Shown here piece by piece: positions 37,725 through 47,654 of a stretch of 64,000 nt of DNA (the first letter of the stretch is position 1; the number at the start of each line of letters is the position of its first letter). Under the pieces are notes generated by a model. It worked only from the letters and a program-made list of their open reading frames with translations. It had not been told where the DNA came from and made no database searches. Source of the stretch: Anseranas semipalmata. Lineage: Eukaryota > Chordata > Aves > Anseriformes > Anseranatidae. The DNA is taken from positions 1,956,002 through 2,020,001 of the forward strand of contig VXAA01006433.1 of the NCBI GenBank assembly GCA_013399115.1, given 5' to 3'. The position numbers and the translations under genes were made by a program.

Positions 37725-38349
37725 GGTTCTTAATACAGGTGGAATATTGTAGAAATGCAACTGAGTTTTAGTTATTAAAAATACTTGGCTGCTGTAATAA
37801 TGAACGTGAATGAGATGCAGAATCGTCCACTTGTGTGGAACAACTACTGCAAACGCTTCAGAATGCTCATTGCCATTTGATTTGTTCCATCCTCCCCTCC
37901 CCATGATTGCTAGATCTTACAAAGAAAGCTTTTTTCATACTTGTAGCTTTACAGTCTCCTTCTGTGAAGAGCATTATATTGCACAAGATTTTGTAGATAC
38001 TTTAAAGAATGTATTTTCAACAGTTTCTTTCAAGTACTTAGAGCTGACTAATACAAAGATAGCCAAAAAACCGTGAAAGAAATATAATTCAGTGTATAAT
38101 TACTGAAGCTTCTGTAATATAACCACAACTGAAGTTGTTTGTATGGTTTCTTTCTCTCCTCTTAGCTTCTTGAGTGTCCTCCTATGAAGATCCTCAAAAT
38201 CTGACGTTCTTCAGATACTTCACTTTTTTCTCCTTAGTCCTTCAGTTGAACACTTACGCTTCTGTGAACGAAGAAGTCTGTGATCATGATTCCATAGTTC
38301 AAATTAGATTAGAGGACAAATTCAATTTTAGTCACTCAGGTTCGAGTCA

Positions 38350-38420
38350 GAGCTGACTTCATTGTCGCCAGTCGAGTTAATCTGTCTCTGCACAAGTGTA
38401 ACTGATGGCATAATCAGAAT
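38350..38420. repeat. Ancient GAAGTCAATGG-type repeat, copy 3 (likely)
   Basis: GCTGACTTCATTG, then GTTAATCTG and GCACAAGTGTAACTGATGG and AATCAGAAT. This follows the old order GACTTCAATGGAGTTA, then CACCAGTGTAACTGAG and CAGAAT. Less well preserved than the copies at 29967 and 34277. The GGTTCGAGTC word at 38339 just before it resembles a tRNA B box but belongs to no tRNA fold I can build. Confidence 0.4.
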
Positions 38421-38647
38421 GATAATCAACTGCTGAGCTGTAGGCAAAATTTTAAAGTTATTTCATAACTGCTTAGTGTTGCAAAGCAGACTACAACCAG
38501 TGAGTTGGTCCTCACTGGCTAGTAATCCCTTTGGTTCCAAAGTGGCATCACTGGGAACCCGCTGTTGGAAATATTACACTGATATTAGAGAGGGCATGAA
38601 GGTAAATGCCTTGACATTCTCCATTTTTGTAGCAGAACTTGAAGCGG

Positions 38648-38667
38648 AACATGTATGTGTGTGTGTA
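38648..38667. repeat. Short (TG)n microsatellite
   Basis: ATGTATGTGTGTGTGTATA, about seven TG units. Confidence 0.8.
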
Positions 38668-38734
38668 TAAAAACGTGAAGCTATTTCCATTTCAAACCTG
38701 TGTCGTAAGGAAGACAGTCCAACATTTCTGTGCC

Positions 38735-38965
38735 AAGTAGAGAAATGAGAGCACTGCAGCCCGGCGGCCCTGGGAGGTGGCAGCGCGTGGTTGTGTGCCC
38801 GGGCACGGGCACTGCCAGCCACCAGTGTCACGCAGTGCTGGCATTGCCTCCTGCCTCTCTCCTCCGCTCCTGCGTAAGCAGCGGCGGTGGACATGCTGGA
38901 GTGTTTTGTGGGATGGCTTCCGCTTACTGGGCACCCTCGGTTAGGACAGGGGCACCCTTACGTGG
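38735..38965. other. GC-rich, CpG-enriched patch
   Basis: Contains GCCCGGCGGCCC, GCAGCGCG, GCCCGGGCACGGGC and AGCAGCGGCGG in under 250 bases. Open frames of 80-106 codons appear on both strands as a compositional effect. May be a minor CpG island. No gene structure is seen. Confidence 0.4.
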
Positions 38966-40658
38966 CAGTGCTGTGTCAGATTCAGAACTAAGCTTTTGAT
39001 ACCTACTTAAATCCAGTTCAGTGTCTGTAAAAAGCCTGAAAAATTTAAGAGAGATTTAAGCAGGTGTTTGCAGGCTGTATCAGTGAAGAGGAGGATGCGC
39101 AGGCTGTTTTGTAGCATCTGGCAAGACAGAGCGTTCATCTGATCTTTGGCTGGAGAGGACCTTTATGGGGCTATTTCAGTTTGAACAAATTAAATCAGCC
39201 CCTAGGTACCTCTGAGGTGTTTTAGGATCTCCTTTGGTCCTGGTAGCAGAAGTGTGGGAAAGGCAGTTTAGAATAAAATCATCTCATCCCTGACCTTCTA
39301 TTCACATTTGAGGCAGTGGGAGTTTCAGACATACACTGCTTTTATCTGTCTTTAGATAGGGATATGGAGAGTTTTCTAAAAAGTTCCTTTAGTCAATTGC
39401 TAACTAAACCTAAACAGGAAGGCAGAAAAAATCACAAATTGGAAAAAATAAATAAAAACTGAAAACCGAACAGTGATCTACTTAAAATACAAATTTCTTA
39501 AAAAAAAAAAAAACATGTCCTGCAATTGAAAAGAGTGCTTCAGGATCCTGAAGCCACAGCTGCTGATGAATCTGTCTGTTCAGTGGTTCTCTGGAGCTGG
39601 AATGGTACAATTTATTGAATAACGTGTGAATGATGACAAACTAAGAGCTTACTGTCTGAAAGCTTAAAAGGTTATGCTGTAGTGCCAAACCAGCGTGGAA
39701 TGATGCCAGCATTATGCTTTTGGTATGAACTTTTAGCTTTATCAACATAGATAGGATCCTGTAAGGTAAGTCTGCCTACGCTATCTGGACTGGGGGCTGT
39801 GTAGACTGTAACGATCTCATGTACGCTGCAAGTGTAAGAACGAGTTACAGGTTTTTTGAATTTATACCAATAGATGTTTTTTCTTTATTCTGTTACGTGG
39901 TAAGTCTTTTACATGTGTTACAGACTGCACACCAAAGATCAAGCCTTCAGACACGGAGAGCCCTCTGCAAAGATTATTTGACCTTCCTTCAGGTGCCTGT
40001 GGGGATATCACTCTGAAAGAAGAAGTCACTCTCATTAAGATTCCTGCTGACAGTTGGCAGACCAGGTGGTCCTGCATAACACCAGTGCAGGGTCTCACAT
40101 CCTGAGTCTTTAAAGATTGTGCAGGTAGACAGAGTGGCTTACTGGTGCTCTGAGTTAAACCAAAGTGTTTTGTTTTAGCTTAAAAGAGGGCTGTTTGTCT
40201 TGTGTTTTCTGAATATAACCTGCAAGACAGGTGTCTTTGCTGTACTTGGTATTATCCTCCAAAAAAACGTCAATAATATGAAATGTTTTGGGACATTATA
40301 TTTTGGGAACTCACTGTCACAATATTTTACAGCATACTGGTTGCTGCAGGAGTCGGTCTGAACAGGGCATTAAATTCAGCACCTGGAGCACTGGTTTGTG
40401 TTTCCTTCTTTTCTGCAGCTATGGCTGTTTTCCTCCCAAAATGTGCCCAATATCTGTATGTCTATCTTAGAGCACACTTTGGAACCCTCAAGATCTCTTT
40501 CCTGCTTCTCTTTCTTTTAAAATAACTACAGCTTCCAAGCTGCCTTGTGGGGCCCCAGTAGGCTGGAATGGGCCACTGCAGGTCCCTGGTCCACAGCAGG
40601 GCTTGTCTCTCACGGTGGATGCTGCTGAATGTTTCCTAGAGAGATGCAACCTTTTCAT

Positions 40659-40685
40659 AAAAAAAAAAAAAAAAAAAAAAAAAAA
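40659..40685. repeat. Poly(A) tract, about 27 nt
   Basis: Uninterrupted A run, then CCAAAAAACAACC. No polyadenylation signal or retrogene body upstream. Confidence 0.9.
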
Positions 40686-41499
40686 CCAAAAAACAACCTG
40701 CTGATTAGTGTGACAGTTTTTTTGTTCTCGCTTCAGACTGTTGCTAACCGGTCCCTGTCCAAGATTTCTGGTTCATTTTGGGCCAGCACACACTATCATG
40801 GCATTCCAGACGCCGGTCTGGAGCTACCAGCTTGTGCCTAATCTCAGCTTTCATGTAAAAGTGAACGTGCAGATAGTATTGTAATGAAGAAAACCTGAAA
40901 TCCTGAATTGAGCATACCTGAGGGAGAGCTGTTTGAATAAAAAATACGTTGAAACCATGCCTCTGTTATATATAAAGTAAGCTCTTCATCTTTATTAAAA
41001 AGGAGTCTAGTTGAGTGATTAAAGTTTGCTGAAGTCCTTGCTGATTGGAGAGTTTTAAAATTTTCAATCCTTTTAATATGAATGATATTTAAAGTTCATT
41101 TTATTGCTTTTGCCAATTCTATCTAAACCTCCCTTGCAGACGTTGGTGCTCCTTACATTGGTGTGAGAGCAAACGGTATGCCAACACCCGTGTTTATACG
41201 GACAGAGTACACACAGTTTCTCCGTATGCCTACTGTCAGCTTTCCTTTTTCCAGTTGTACCTGACTGTTCTTTTGGACGTTTTGCTCTCTGTAGTAACCC
41301 ACTGCCAACTCAACAACATTTCCTTTTATATTAAGAATACTACCAGACCTTTGTAAAGAGAAATTCTGTTCTTGTATCTGGCATTAAGAATGCGTCGTTA
41401 AAGCAACTGCAGCCTGACATATCCAGCAACCGCACTGGAAATGATTTCTTGCAGGAAATAATGGCTTTCTGCTGAAATCATTAAAATGAAATTCTTAAC

Positions 41500-41860
41500 T
41501 TGCCTTGAGATCTTTGAAGGTATGGAGAGGCAGGCTTGCATAGTTCTGTGCCTGTTAGGCATATCTGCATGCTGACCTGCCTTCTAGGCAGACCTCAGTA
41601 AGCTGCTTGCCTGAAAGGTGCTGTACAAAGGCTTATAACTCACTTTCCAGGCAGACAAGAACTGGTACCTGTCTAGGAGACATCCCCTTGCTGATGACCT
41701 GCCTCCAAGGCAGATCTCTCTAGTTATCTTTTCCGACTTTGAAGCAGCTCCATGCAGAGCTGTGTCCTTAGCAGACTGAACTGCTGCTTGCCTGGGAGGT
41801 ATTTGGGTTGATAAGCTTCTTTCTAGACAATCCTGAGTAATTATTTACCCAAAACATCAT
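41500..41860. repeat. Degenerate ~30-bp tandem array with palindromic core
   Basis: A variable core of the form TGCCTnnnAGGCAGA recurs at about 30-bp spacing. Clear cores: GCCTGTTAGGC (41550), CTGCCTTCTAGGCAGA (41577), GCCTGAAAGG (41609), CTTTCCAGGCAGA (41643), CCTGTCTAGG (41669), CTGCCTCCAAGGCAGA (41699), TCCTTAGCAGA (41765), GCCTGGGAGG (41790) and CTTTCTAGACAA (41819). Weaker members occur at about 41505 and 41735. Distances between successive cores are roughly 24-35 bases, averaging about 30. About eleven units are visible, much diverged, so the array is old. Many units are themselves near-palindromic and could fold as a row of small hairpins. No open frame runs through it. Confidence 0.7.
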
Positions 41861-43544
41861 ATTTCTGAAAGGAACATGTAGAATTTGAATTTGTAAAATA
41901 TGTTTTTAGTTCTGACTGATTACTATGTCTGATATTCACTGTTAACTGCAAGTGTATGAGAAATATAACAAGCATCCCTCTCCCATGTTAAGAAAAATAA
42001 AGAAGCCTGTCAAAAAATTTTGCTAATATGGCACAGAGCACGCATATGCTCGTGCTGACTTCTGTGGCAGTAATCTAGCTGCCAAACTTGCTGAATGGGA
42101 GGGAGGGAAGTAGACTGACTTTTTGCAAAATTCAAAATTACTATTCCGTGTTGAAGGACTAGGGGAAGGTAGACACTGGATGCTTCAGTATACAGTCTTA
42201 AAAATTGCATATGACCATTGTCAGACAGGGAAACAGTTTGCTCATACAATATTGTAAGTACCACTTGCTCATTTTTAACCCCCAAAATGCTTTATTTTAC
42301 TTGAACAAAACCAAACAAGACCGAAACAAAACCCCAATTACTAGTTAACTCTAAAATACAATTTAGTTCCTTTTGCTTTCCTAGAGAAATCCAGATTGCA
42401 GATCAGACATTAGACTTGAAACAAAGTGGCATATACATCCTCAAAGCCATAAACCTGCAGCAGTTAAGTCACCAGATAAAAGACAGCTCAGCTATCAAGT
42501 ATTTTTATGCTTGAGGCAATATTATTGTGCAAGTATATAGGTGCAATTCTGCAGTAGCCTGCTGGCAGTCAGTGTATAGTCACTCTGACGGACATGGAAT
42601 GAGCCCAGAATTAGGTCTTAATAGCTCTTCTGCTTGTGTTTTGCAGAAGAAGAGTCTCCTTTGGATATGTTTGTACTTGATACAGTATGACGAGTCCCAT
42701 GTATTTGGAAAACTATATTAACTCAGAAAGCGCAGCAGTTAACAGGAGGTATTGTAGTATTTGTTGGTCCCACTCTGTTTCTTCCTATAGTCTGACCCAC
42801 TCCACTGGTGGACTAGTAGTATCTCCTGTCGCAGATAATTTTTCCCTGTTTCAGTCACACTAAAGCTGGGGCACCCTGGATGGAGCACGCTTAAGGGTGG
42901 TAGGCTCCATCTGAGCGAAGGCGTGACCATCCCCAGGCCAGGATGCAGGTGCACTTTGTCCCAGGACAGCCGTACGTCCAGTGCGAGCTGTTCCAGTTTG
43001 TGGCTGGCCCAGGATGCATTTACATTTGCATCACACACTTGGATGTTGAAGGGGCAGGCGGGCACCCTGCACCTTGTGTGAGCATGGACGGTGTGATTTT
43101 TTCTGGAGCGTTCCTCATCTGGAATGGGTGCTGAGAGGGATTTTCCTCCTTACAGGCACTCTGGTCCCTCTGCATGATATAAAAATGTAATTAAGGAAGT
43201 CAAACTTGTGCTTGGAAAGTGCTCAGATGTATATTAGTTCTTTAGTTCTGACCTAAGCTAGTTTCACAGTCTGGAAGGGCTTTTTCTCTCTTCTGCCCAA
43301 ATTAACTTCATCCATTGGATGTGAGGAACAGAAATTAGGAGCATGAAGTCATGCTATGCGATCCAGAAATGCAGGTGGGGTCCCCTTTATTTTTTGACTG
43401 TTCTTTCTTCCTCTCAACCTCTTCCACTCCCATCTTTATTCTAGCATATTTTGACTAATGATTATGGTTGAAGAAATTGAAACCTGCTCATGGGTATTTC
43501 TCAAGCAGACCAAGTTTGTCAGCTAAATTATTCATTGTGAATTA

Positions 43545-43620
43545 GCTCCTAGGAGGCAGGGACTATAGTTAGTGTGATGGTGACCGGGCTGCACCTCTGG
43601 GTACTGCTGCAACACTCAGC
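43545..43620 (+). repeat. Possible old CR1/L2-like 3' end relic
   Basis: GGAGGCAGGGACTATAG, then GGCTGCACCTCTGGGTACTG and CTGCAAC. This resembles the GGGCAGGGACTGT...GGCCTCTGGGTGCTACTGTAA tail of an old amniote retroelement. Short and diverged. Confidence 0.35.
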
Positions 43621-45767
43621 TGTAGCATTGACAAAATTCACAGTTTCCGATGGCCACAAATGACAAAGTAGCTTTCTCCTGCATACATTAGCTGTGTGGA
43701 GCTAAAAGGCATGACCTGCTCAAGAGAGGGGAGTTGGGTGCTGACAGAGAGCAAATGCACAGTTACAGATAAAAAGTTGCATGTGTTAAAACGTGGTGAA
43801 GTTGTGTATAATGTTTTGGTGTAGGAGATTTATTAAAATGCTACATTTGTGGGAAATAGCAGAGTCCACCCACTTCCCAAGCATGTGCAGAGGGGTTACT
43901 ATGCTGTTCATAAAGCAATCTGAGATTCTTGCAAGTCACCAGATGGCCTGGTACTACCTGTCAATAGCTGGGGTAGCTTTTGATCTGCAGAACTGAAGCC
44001 ACGCTTATTTGAATCCAAGTTTTACTTTCTGCAAGCCCTGGAAATGTTTTTAATAAGGTGACGTGCTGTTACATATGTATCATTTGACAATATGTAGAAA
44101 CTTATTACTCGGAGTACGTTTAAATCATTTTTGAGAAGTGATTGGAATAGTGCATTTGAAAAATCAAAGTATATTGAAGGAAATGCACTAACCTCATGTT
44201 TTCCTCAAAGGCTTTTTAAGGATTTTGTTTTTCATTGGCGTAGTGTCCTTTTCTAATCTCAGCATTGTACAGTTTACCAAATGTGTTGCAGAAAAAATCC
44301 TCTGATGCTCATCCATGTGTATTTTGAGAAACAGCAGGCACCAAAGAGAAGACTTTAATGGATAAGAACAGAAGAAAAGAGTTACTGAAATCCAGCGATT
44401 GTGGTAGAGAACTGAATCTGCAGCAGGCATGGGCAAAACCACTCTGCTTCTGAACCCTTCAAGTTTTAGTGAATTAGATAAAGAGTAACACAGATCTCAG
44501 CTCACCATAAATTTTACTTTGAGTTTTGTTACACTAAAGTCCCTGCCAAGCTTTTGCCAGTGCTGCCTAGGTTCTTCATCTCTACCCTGTGTAACAAAAT
44601 ACATCCTCGCGCGGTATGGCATGGTCTCCTATATACAATAAGAATAATGAGTGCAATTACCAGCTGGGAGCAAGGTGGAAAATCTTCAGCCTTTCCTCGT
44701 TTCACAGCCCTTCACTGGATGGAATCGCACACGTTGGGCACCTTAGAAACTCATGCCAGCCTCTTACGCACGCCTTGTTTGAGGTTACTTTGTGGGCTAT
44801 GAGCACCCAGTCCAACCTGCTGGGTATACAGTCACTCGCCTGGGAGCTCTATTTTAGACATGAATGGGGAATATTTACGTTCATCCTTTACTCAGGGACA
44901 GACTTTTTCCCTGGCAGTGTGCTTTCAGGGTGAGCTATGACCTGTTTTTCATTTTCTCCTGGCTGTTTCTTTCAAAAGATAGGTCTGTGCTCCTTTCCAA
45001 ATGAAATCCCACTGTTCATCCTGTTTTTAAATCAAATCAACATTCCACCCCATCTGCTTTTTACCACCTGAAATACAACAATTTATATGCTTTGAGAAGG
45101 AAACCCAGCTGCCGAATGTAGTGATGGAGAGAAATGGGTTAAAGTAAGCAAGAGTCCTACTAAATGCAGAACTCCTGAAGTCTGGCGTCCCATGGTTTGG
45201 GGCCTCAGTTGGGACTGAGCTCTGATTCATACTGCAGCTTTCTGCTTGATGGGGGTGCCAAGAGGATCACCACTGCCCAAGTGCTTGCATTCGTGGTTTG
45301 TGTTAGGAATACGGGGCCTTTGAGCTCGCTACCTCTCTGTCAGACTTGGTTAAGCCAGCTGCAAGACTAAAAAGTTACTGAGTGGACTGACAGACACATG
45401 CGCTGAAACAGGATGCTTGCTTGCATTTGTTGCCCTGAAAATTCACGCAAAAGCCTAACGAATGTTATCCAACCTAAACTGTCTGTTCCTGACATCACTT
45501 GAAAACTAAGTTTACCTTCTCTCTGCCTGGGCCTGCTTCTTAGTCATCACGATGTCTTTTATCCGCACAACCTTTGTGCTGTGGCCTTGAAACTTTCTGA
45601 ACCGGTTCCCTCATCTCCCCCAGGTCACTGGTTTTGGACCCGTGGCAACACGCTTCTGCTGCATCTTTTCATTCGGAGCGAACGCATCGCAGTAAGATGT
45701 CTGGGTCCATTCTTCCCATCCAGGCACTTGTTAGCTTTTGCTGGATTTTAAGCTTGCAGATCACACA

Positions 45768-45768
<1 letters not shown>

Positions 45769-45818
<50 letters not shown>
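45769..45818. repeat. Poly(A) tract of 50 nt
   Basis: The longest homopolymer in the window, preceded by ATCACACAC. No AATAAA lies just upstream and no known retroposed gene body is recognised, so it is probably an expanded simple repeat. True length is uncertain in any assembly. Confidence 0.9.
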
Positions 45819-45820
<2 letters not shown>

Positions 45821-46227
45821 GCAACATAATAGCAGGCAAACAAACCAAGAAGTATTTTTCTGTAAAATAATTAAAGTCTTCCCCGCTTTTAACACAGCAT
45901 ACAATGAGACTACTTCCCACTTCTGTGCACCGAGCGCTTCTCCGACAATTACAGCTTCTGCATCCTCTGAATTGCGCGCCCCCTTCTCCTGGTGCCCACC
46001 CAGCCGTGCAATTGCCCAAAGGGAAGATCGGAGCTGCTGCTCACTCTGGTTTATGTGTAGATTGGACAGCACGAGACAAATGTGCTACCGGCATGACCAG
46101 CAGCTAAATGTCAAAATTTGGCTCTAAGACAGTGCTAACCTTTATTTCTCTGAGCTAGCACTCCTTACACAAGTAGGGATTGAAGGATCAGACTCACAGC
46201 ATTGTAAAATCACCCTCTCAGGAATTT

Positions 46228-46577
46228 GCAGAGCCGCCCAGAACATTTTGAATCTAATTCTCCGAACCCTCGGGCAGCCCTGACCATCTCAGCGCTGGTA
46301 CACGGCAACAAGACGCCGATAAAGAAGCGAGAGGAGGGAGCGACGCTGCGGCAGACGCCGGCCGCCGCCAGCAGGGCCGACCGGCCACCCGCGGNGCCCG
46401 GCCCGGCCCGGCCGCCGGCGCGCCCCGGCACGGGCTGCGCCTGCCCGCGGGAACCCAGCGCGGGAAGGGAGGGGAAGGAAGGGAGGGTCGCGTTTCGTTG
46501 CGATTTTGGAGCAGTGGCGGAGCTGGAGCCGGCTTCGGCTGCAGGCAGCGCAGCTCCGCCGGGGGGCTCGCCGTCAG
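46228..46577. promoter_or_regulatory. CpG island 2, strong promoter-type island
   Basis: About 45 CpG in roughly 350 bases by my count, and very GC-rich (for example GCCGGCCGCCGCC, GCCCGGCCCGGCCCGG, GCCGCCGGCGCGCCCCGG). It stands out sharply from AT-rich flanks and is a likely transcription start region. An unknown base lies at 46395 and another at its right edge (46578). The open + frame of 192 codons crossing it includes the N bases and then a phenylalanine-rich run from the T-rich tract, so it is not a credible protein. Direction of transcription is undetermined. Confidence 0.75.
46462..46487 (+). promoter_or_regulatory. Predicted G-quadruplex motif
   Basis: Five runs of three or more G separated by short A/G loops (GGGAAGGGAGGGG, then AAGGAA, then GGGAGGG). 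This meets the usual G3+N1-7 pattern. It lies inside CpG island 2, a common setting for such motifs near promoters, and also offers GGAA-type and Sp1/MAZ-type words. Confidence 0.6.
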
Positions 46578-46578
46578 N

Positions 46579-46760
46579 TTTTTTTTTCTTTTTTCTTTTT
46601 CTTTTTTCTTTTTTCTTCTTTCTTTTCCTTTTTCTTTTTTCTTTTTTCCTTTTGCTTTTTTCTTTTCCTTTTCCCTTTCTTTCTCTCTCTCTTTTTTTTT
46701 ATTTTCTTTCTTTTTTTCTCTTTCTTTTCCTTTTTATTTTATTTTTATTTATTTTTATTT
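46579..46760. repeat. Polypyrimidine tract, mostly (CTTTT)n-like
   Basis: About 180 bases almost entirely T and C on +, with scattered TTTATTTT near the end. It starts immediately after an N at 46578 that ends CpG island 2. The purine-rich opposite strand could form triplex DNA. Length and junction are uncertain because assembly at such tracts is weak. Three + frames across it read as phenylalanine/leucine/serine runs and are not genes. Confidence 0.9.
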
Positions 46761-47635
46761 CCAGTTCAGAAATCTCCAAGGGACACAGTGAAGCCACTGT
46801 TTGAGACCGGGGAGGAGTGGGGGGGTATAAAAGAGTGATTTTTTTCTCTTGTGCTATCAGCTGAAGAACAACTTGGAATGCTTGCAGTTAGATTGTTTTA
46901 TAAATATTGCATTACAAGACTATAAACACTAAAAAATCACTTTGCAAATACTGGTTTGTAAGAATTGTGCTTTTAATTCCTTCAGCAGAGTCTCTGAAGA
47001 TGATACAAGAATAAATTTAGGGTAGGATAAACTACCTATGCCATCAGTTTTCTCCACTAGGTAATATTGTGTTTAAACTGATAATGATTGAAATGATTTT
47101 TGAATAACTCACCGTCTGAGATATTTGTAATTTTAAAAAATTACATTTTAATGTAATCTCTGCTGCCTTAAATGAGCTTATATTATGCATGTTGTTATAC
47201 GAAGAAAAATGAGAGAGCAGAAAAAACTCCTTGCAAACAATTTCTATAAGGTTGACAAGTAGGTAAAATCTTAATTTACTTTGCAGACCTCGCTTGGGAC
47301 TCAGAGGGGAATAAACACGTGAAGGCAGCCTGCTCCAGCAGCTCTTGCAGCATGGGGTAGCACTGCAGATAGCTGCGAAAGCTGCGACTCCTGCCTTTTC
47401 AGTCCTTGCTGTTTTAGTTCTGTACACAACTGAATAGGAAATGCTTCTTTATTTCCAAACTGAATTCCAGTCAGAGGTAGGCTAAAAGCACCATTCATTT
47501 AGATTAAAGATCCCGAAACTATCATGTTTGCAACCATTTGTCACAGTTTAAGTAGCAGTGCATAAACGTCGTGCTGTTGGTACACAATTTAATCTCTGCT
47601 GACAACAGCTCCATTTCTAAAGTTTCCTCAACATC

Positions 47636-47654
47636 TTTTTTTTTTTTTTTTTTT
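47636..47654. repeat. Poly(T) tract, 19 nt
   Basis: Uninterrupted T run between ACATC and AAAGG. Confidence 0.9.

Larger units (their letters stand above)
33161..41495. other. Mixed stretch with old repeats, no supportable gene
   Basis: No gene recognised. The longest open frames are 142 codons (-, 36815-37243), 133 (-, 34694-35095) and 125 (-, 37527-37904, crossing a poly(T) that gives a lysine run). None shows a domain, and all lack splice or promoter context. A CpG-enriched patch at 33520-33660 may be a shore of CpG island 1. Another lies at 38735-38965. Confidence 0.55.
41861..46227. other. Mixed stretch with no supportable gene
   Basis: Open frames are at most 129 codons. The largest (45738-46127, +) is mainly a lysine run from poly(A). 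A 108-codon minus frame at 42739-43065 lies in a GC-richer patch (42860-43120) and has no recognisable domain. One possible old repeat (43545) and the 50-base poly(A) are listed separately. Confidence 0.55.

Noticed and set aside
38339..38349. GGTTCGAGTC, like a tRNA B box
   Set aside because: No A box at proper distance and no cloverleaf could be folded. An old repeat starts next to it.
41500..41860. CRISPR-like array (regular ~30-bp repeats)
   Set aside because: There are no conserved repeats alternating with unique spacers, units are contiguous and diverged, and the host is a vertebrate.
42739..43065. 108-codon minus frame in a GC-richer patch
   Set aside because: An overlapping + frame is open too, there is no domain, and an old-repeat origin cannot be excluded.
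45738..46127. 129-codon + frame with a long lysine run
   Set aside because: The lysines come from the 50-base poly(A). The remainder has no family resemblance.
46226..46804. 192-codon + frame across CpG island 2
   Set aside because: Contains two unknown bases and a phenylalanine/leucine run from the polypyrimidine tract. GC-rich islands are stop-poor in all frames.
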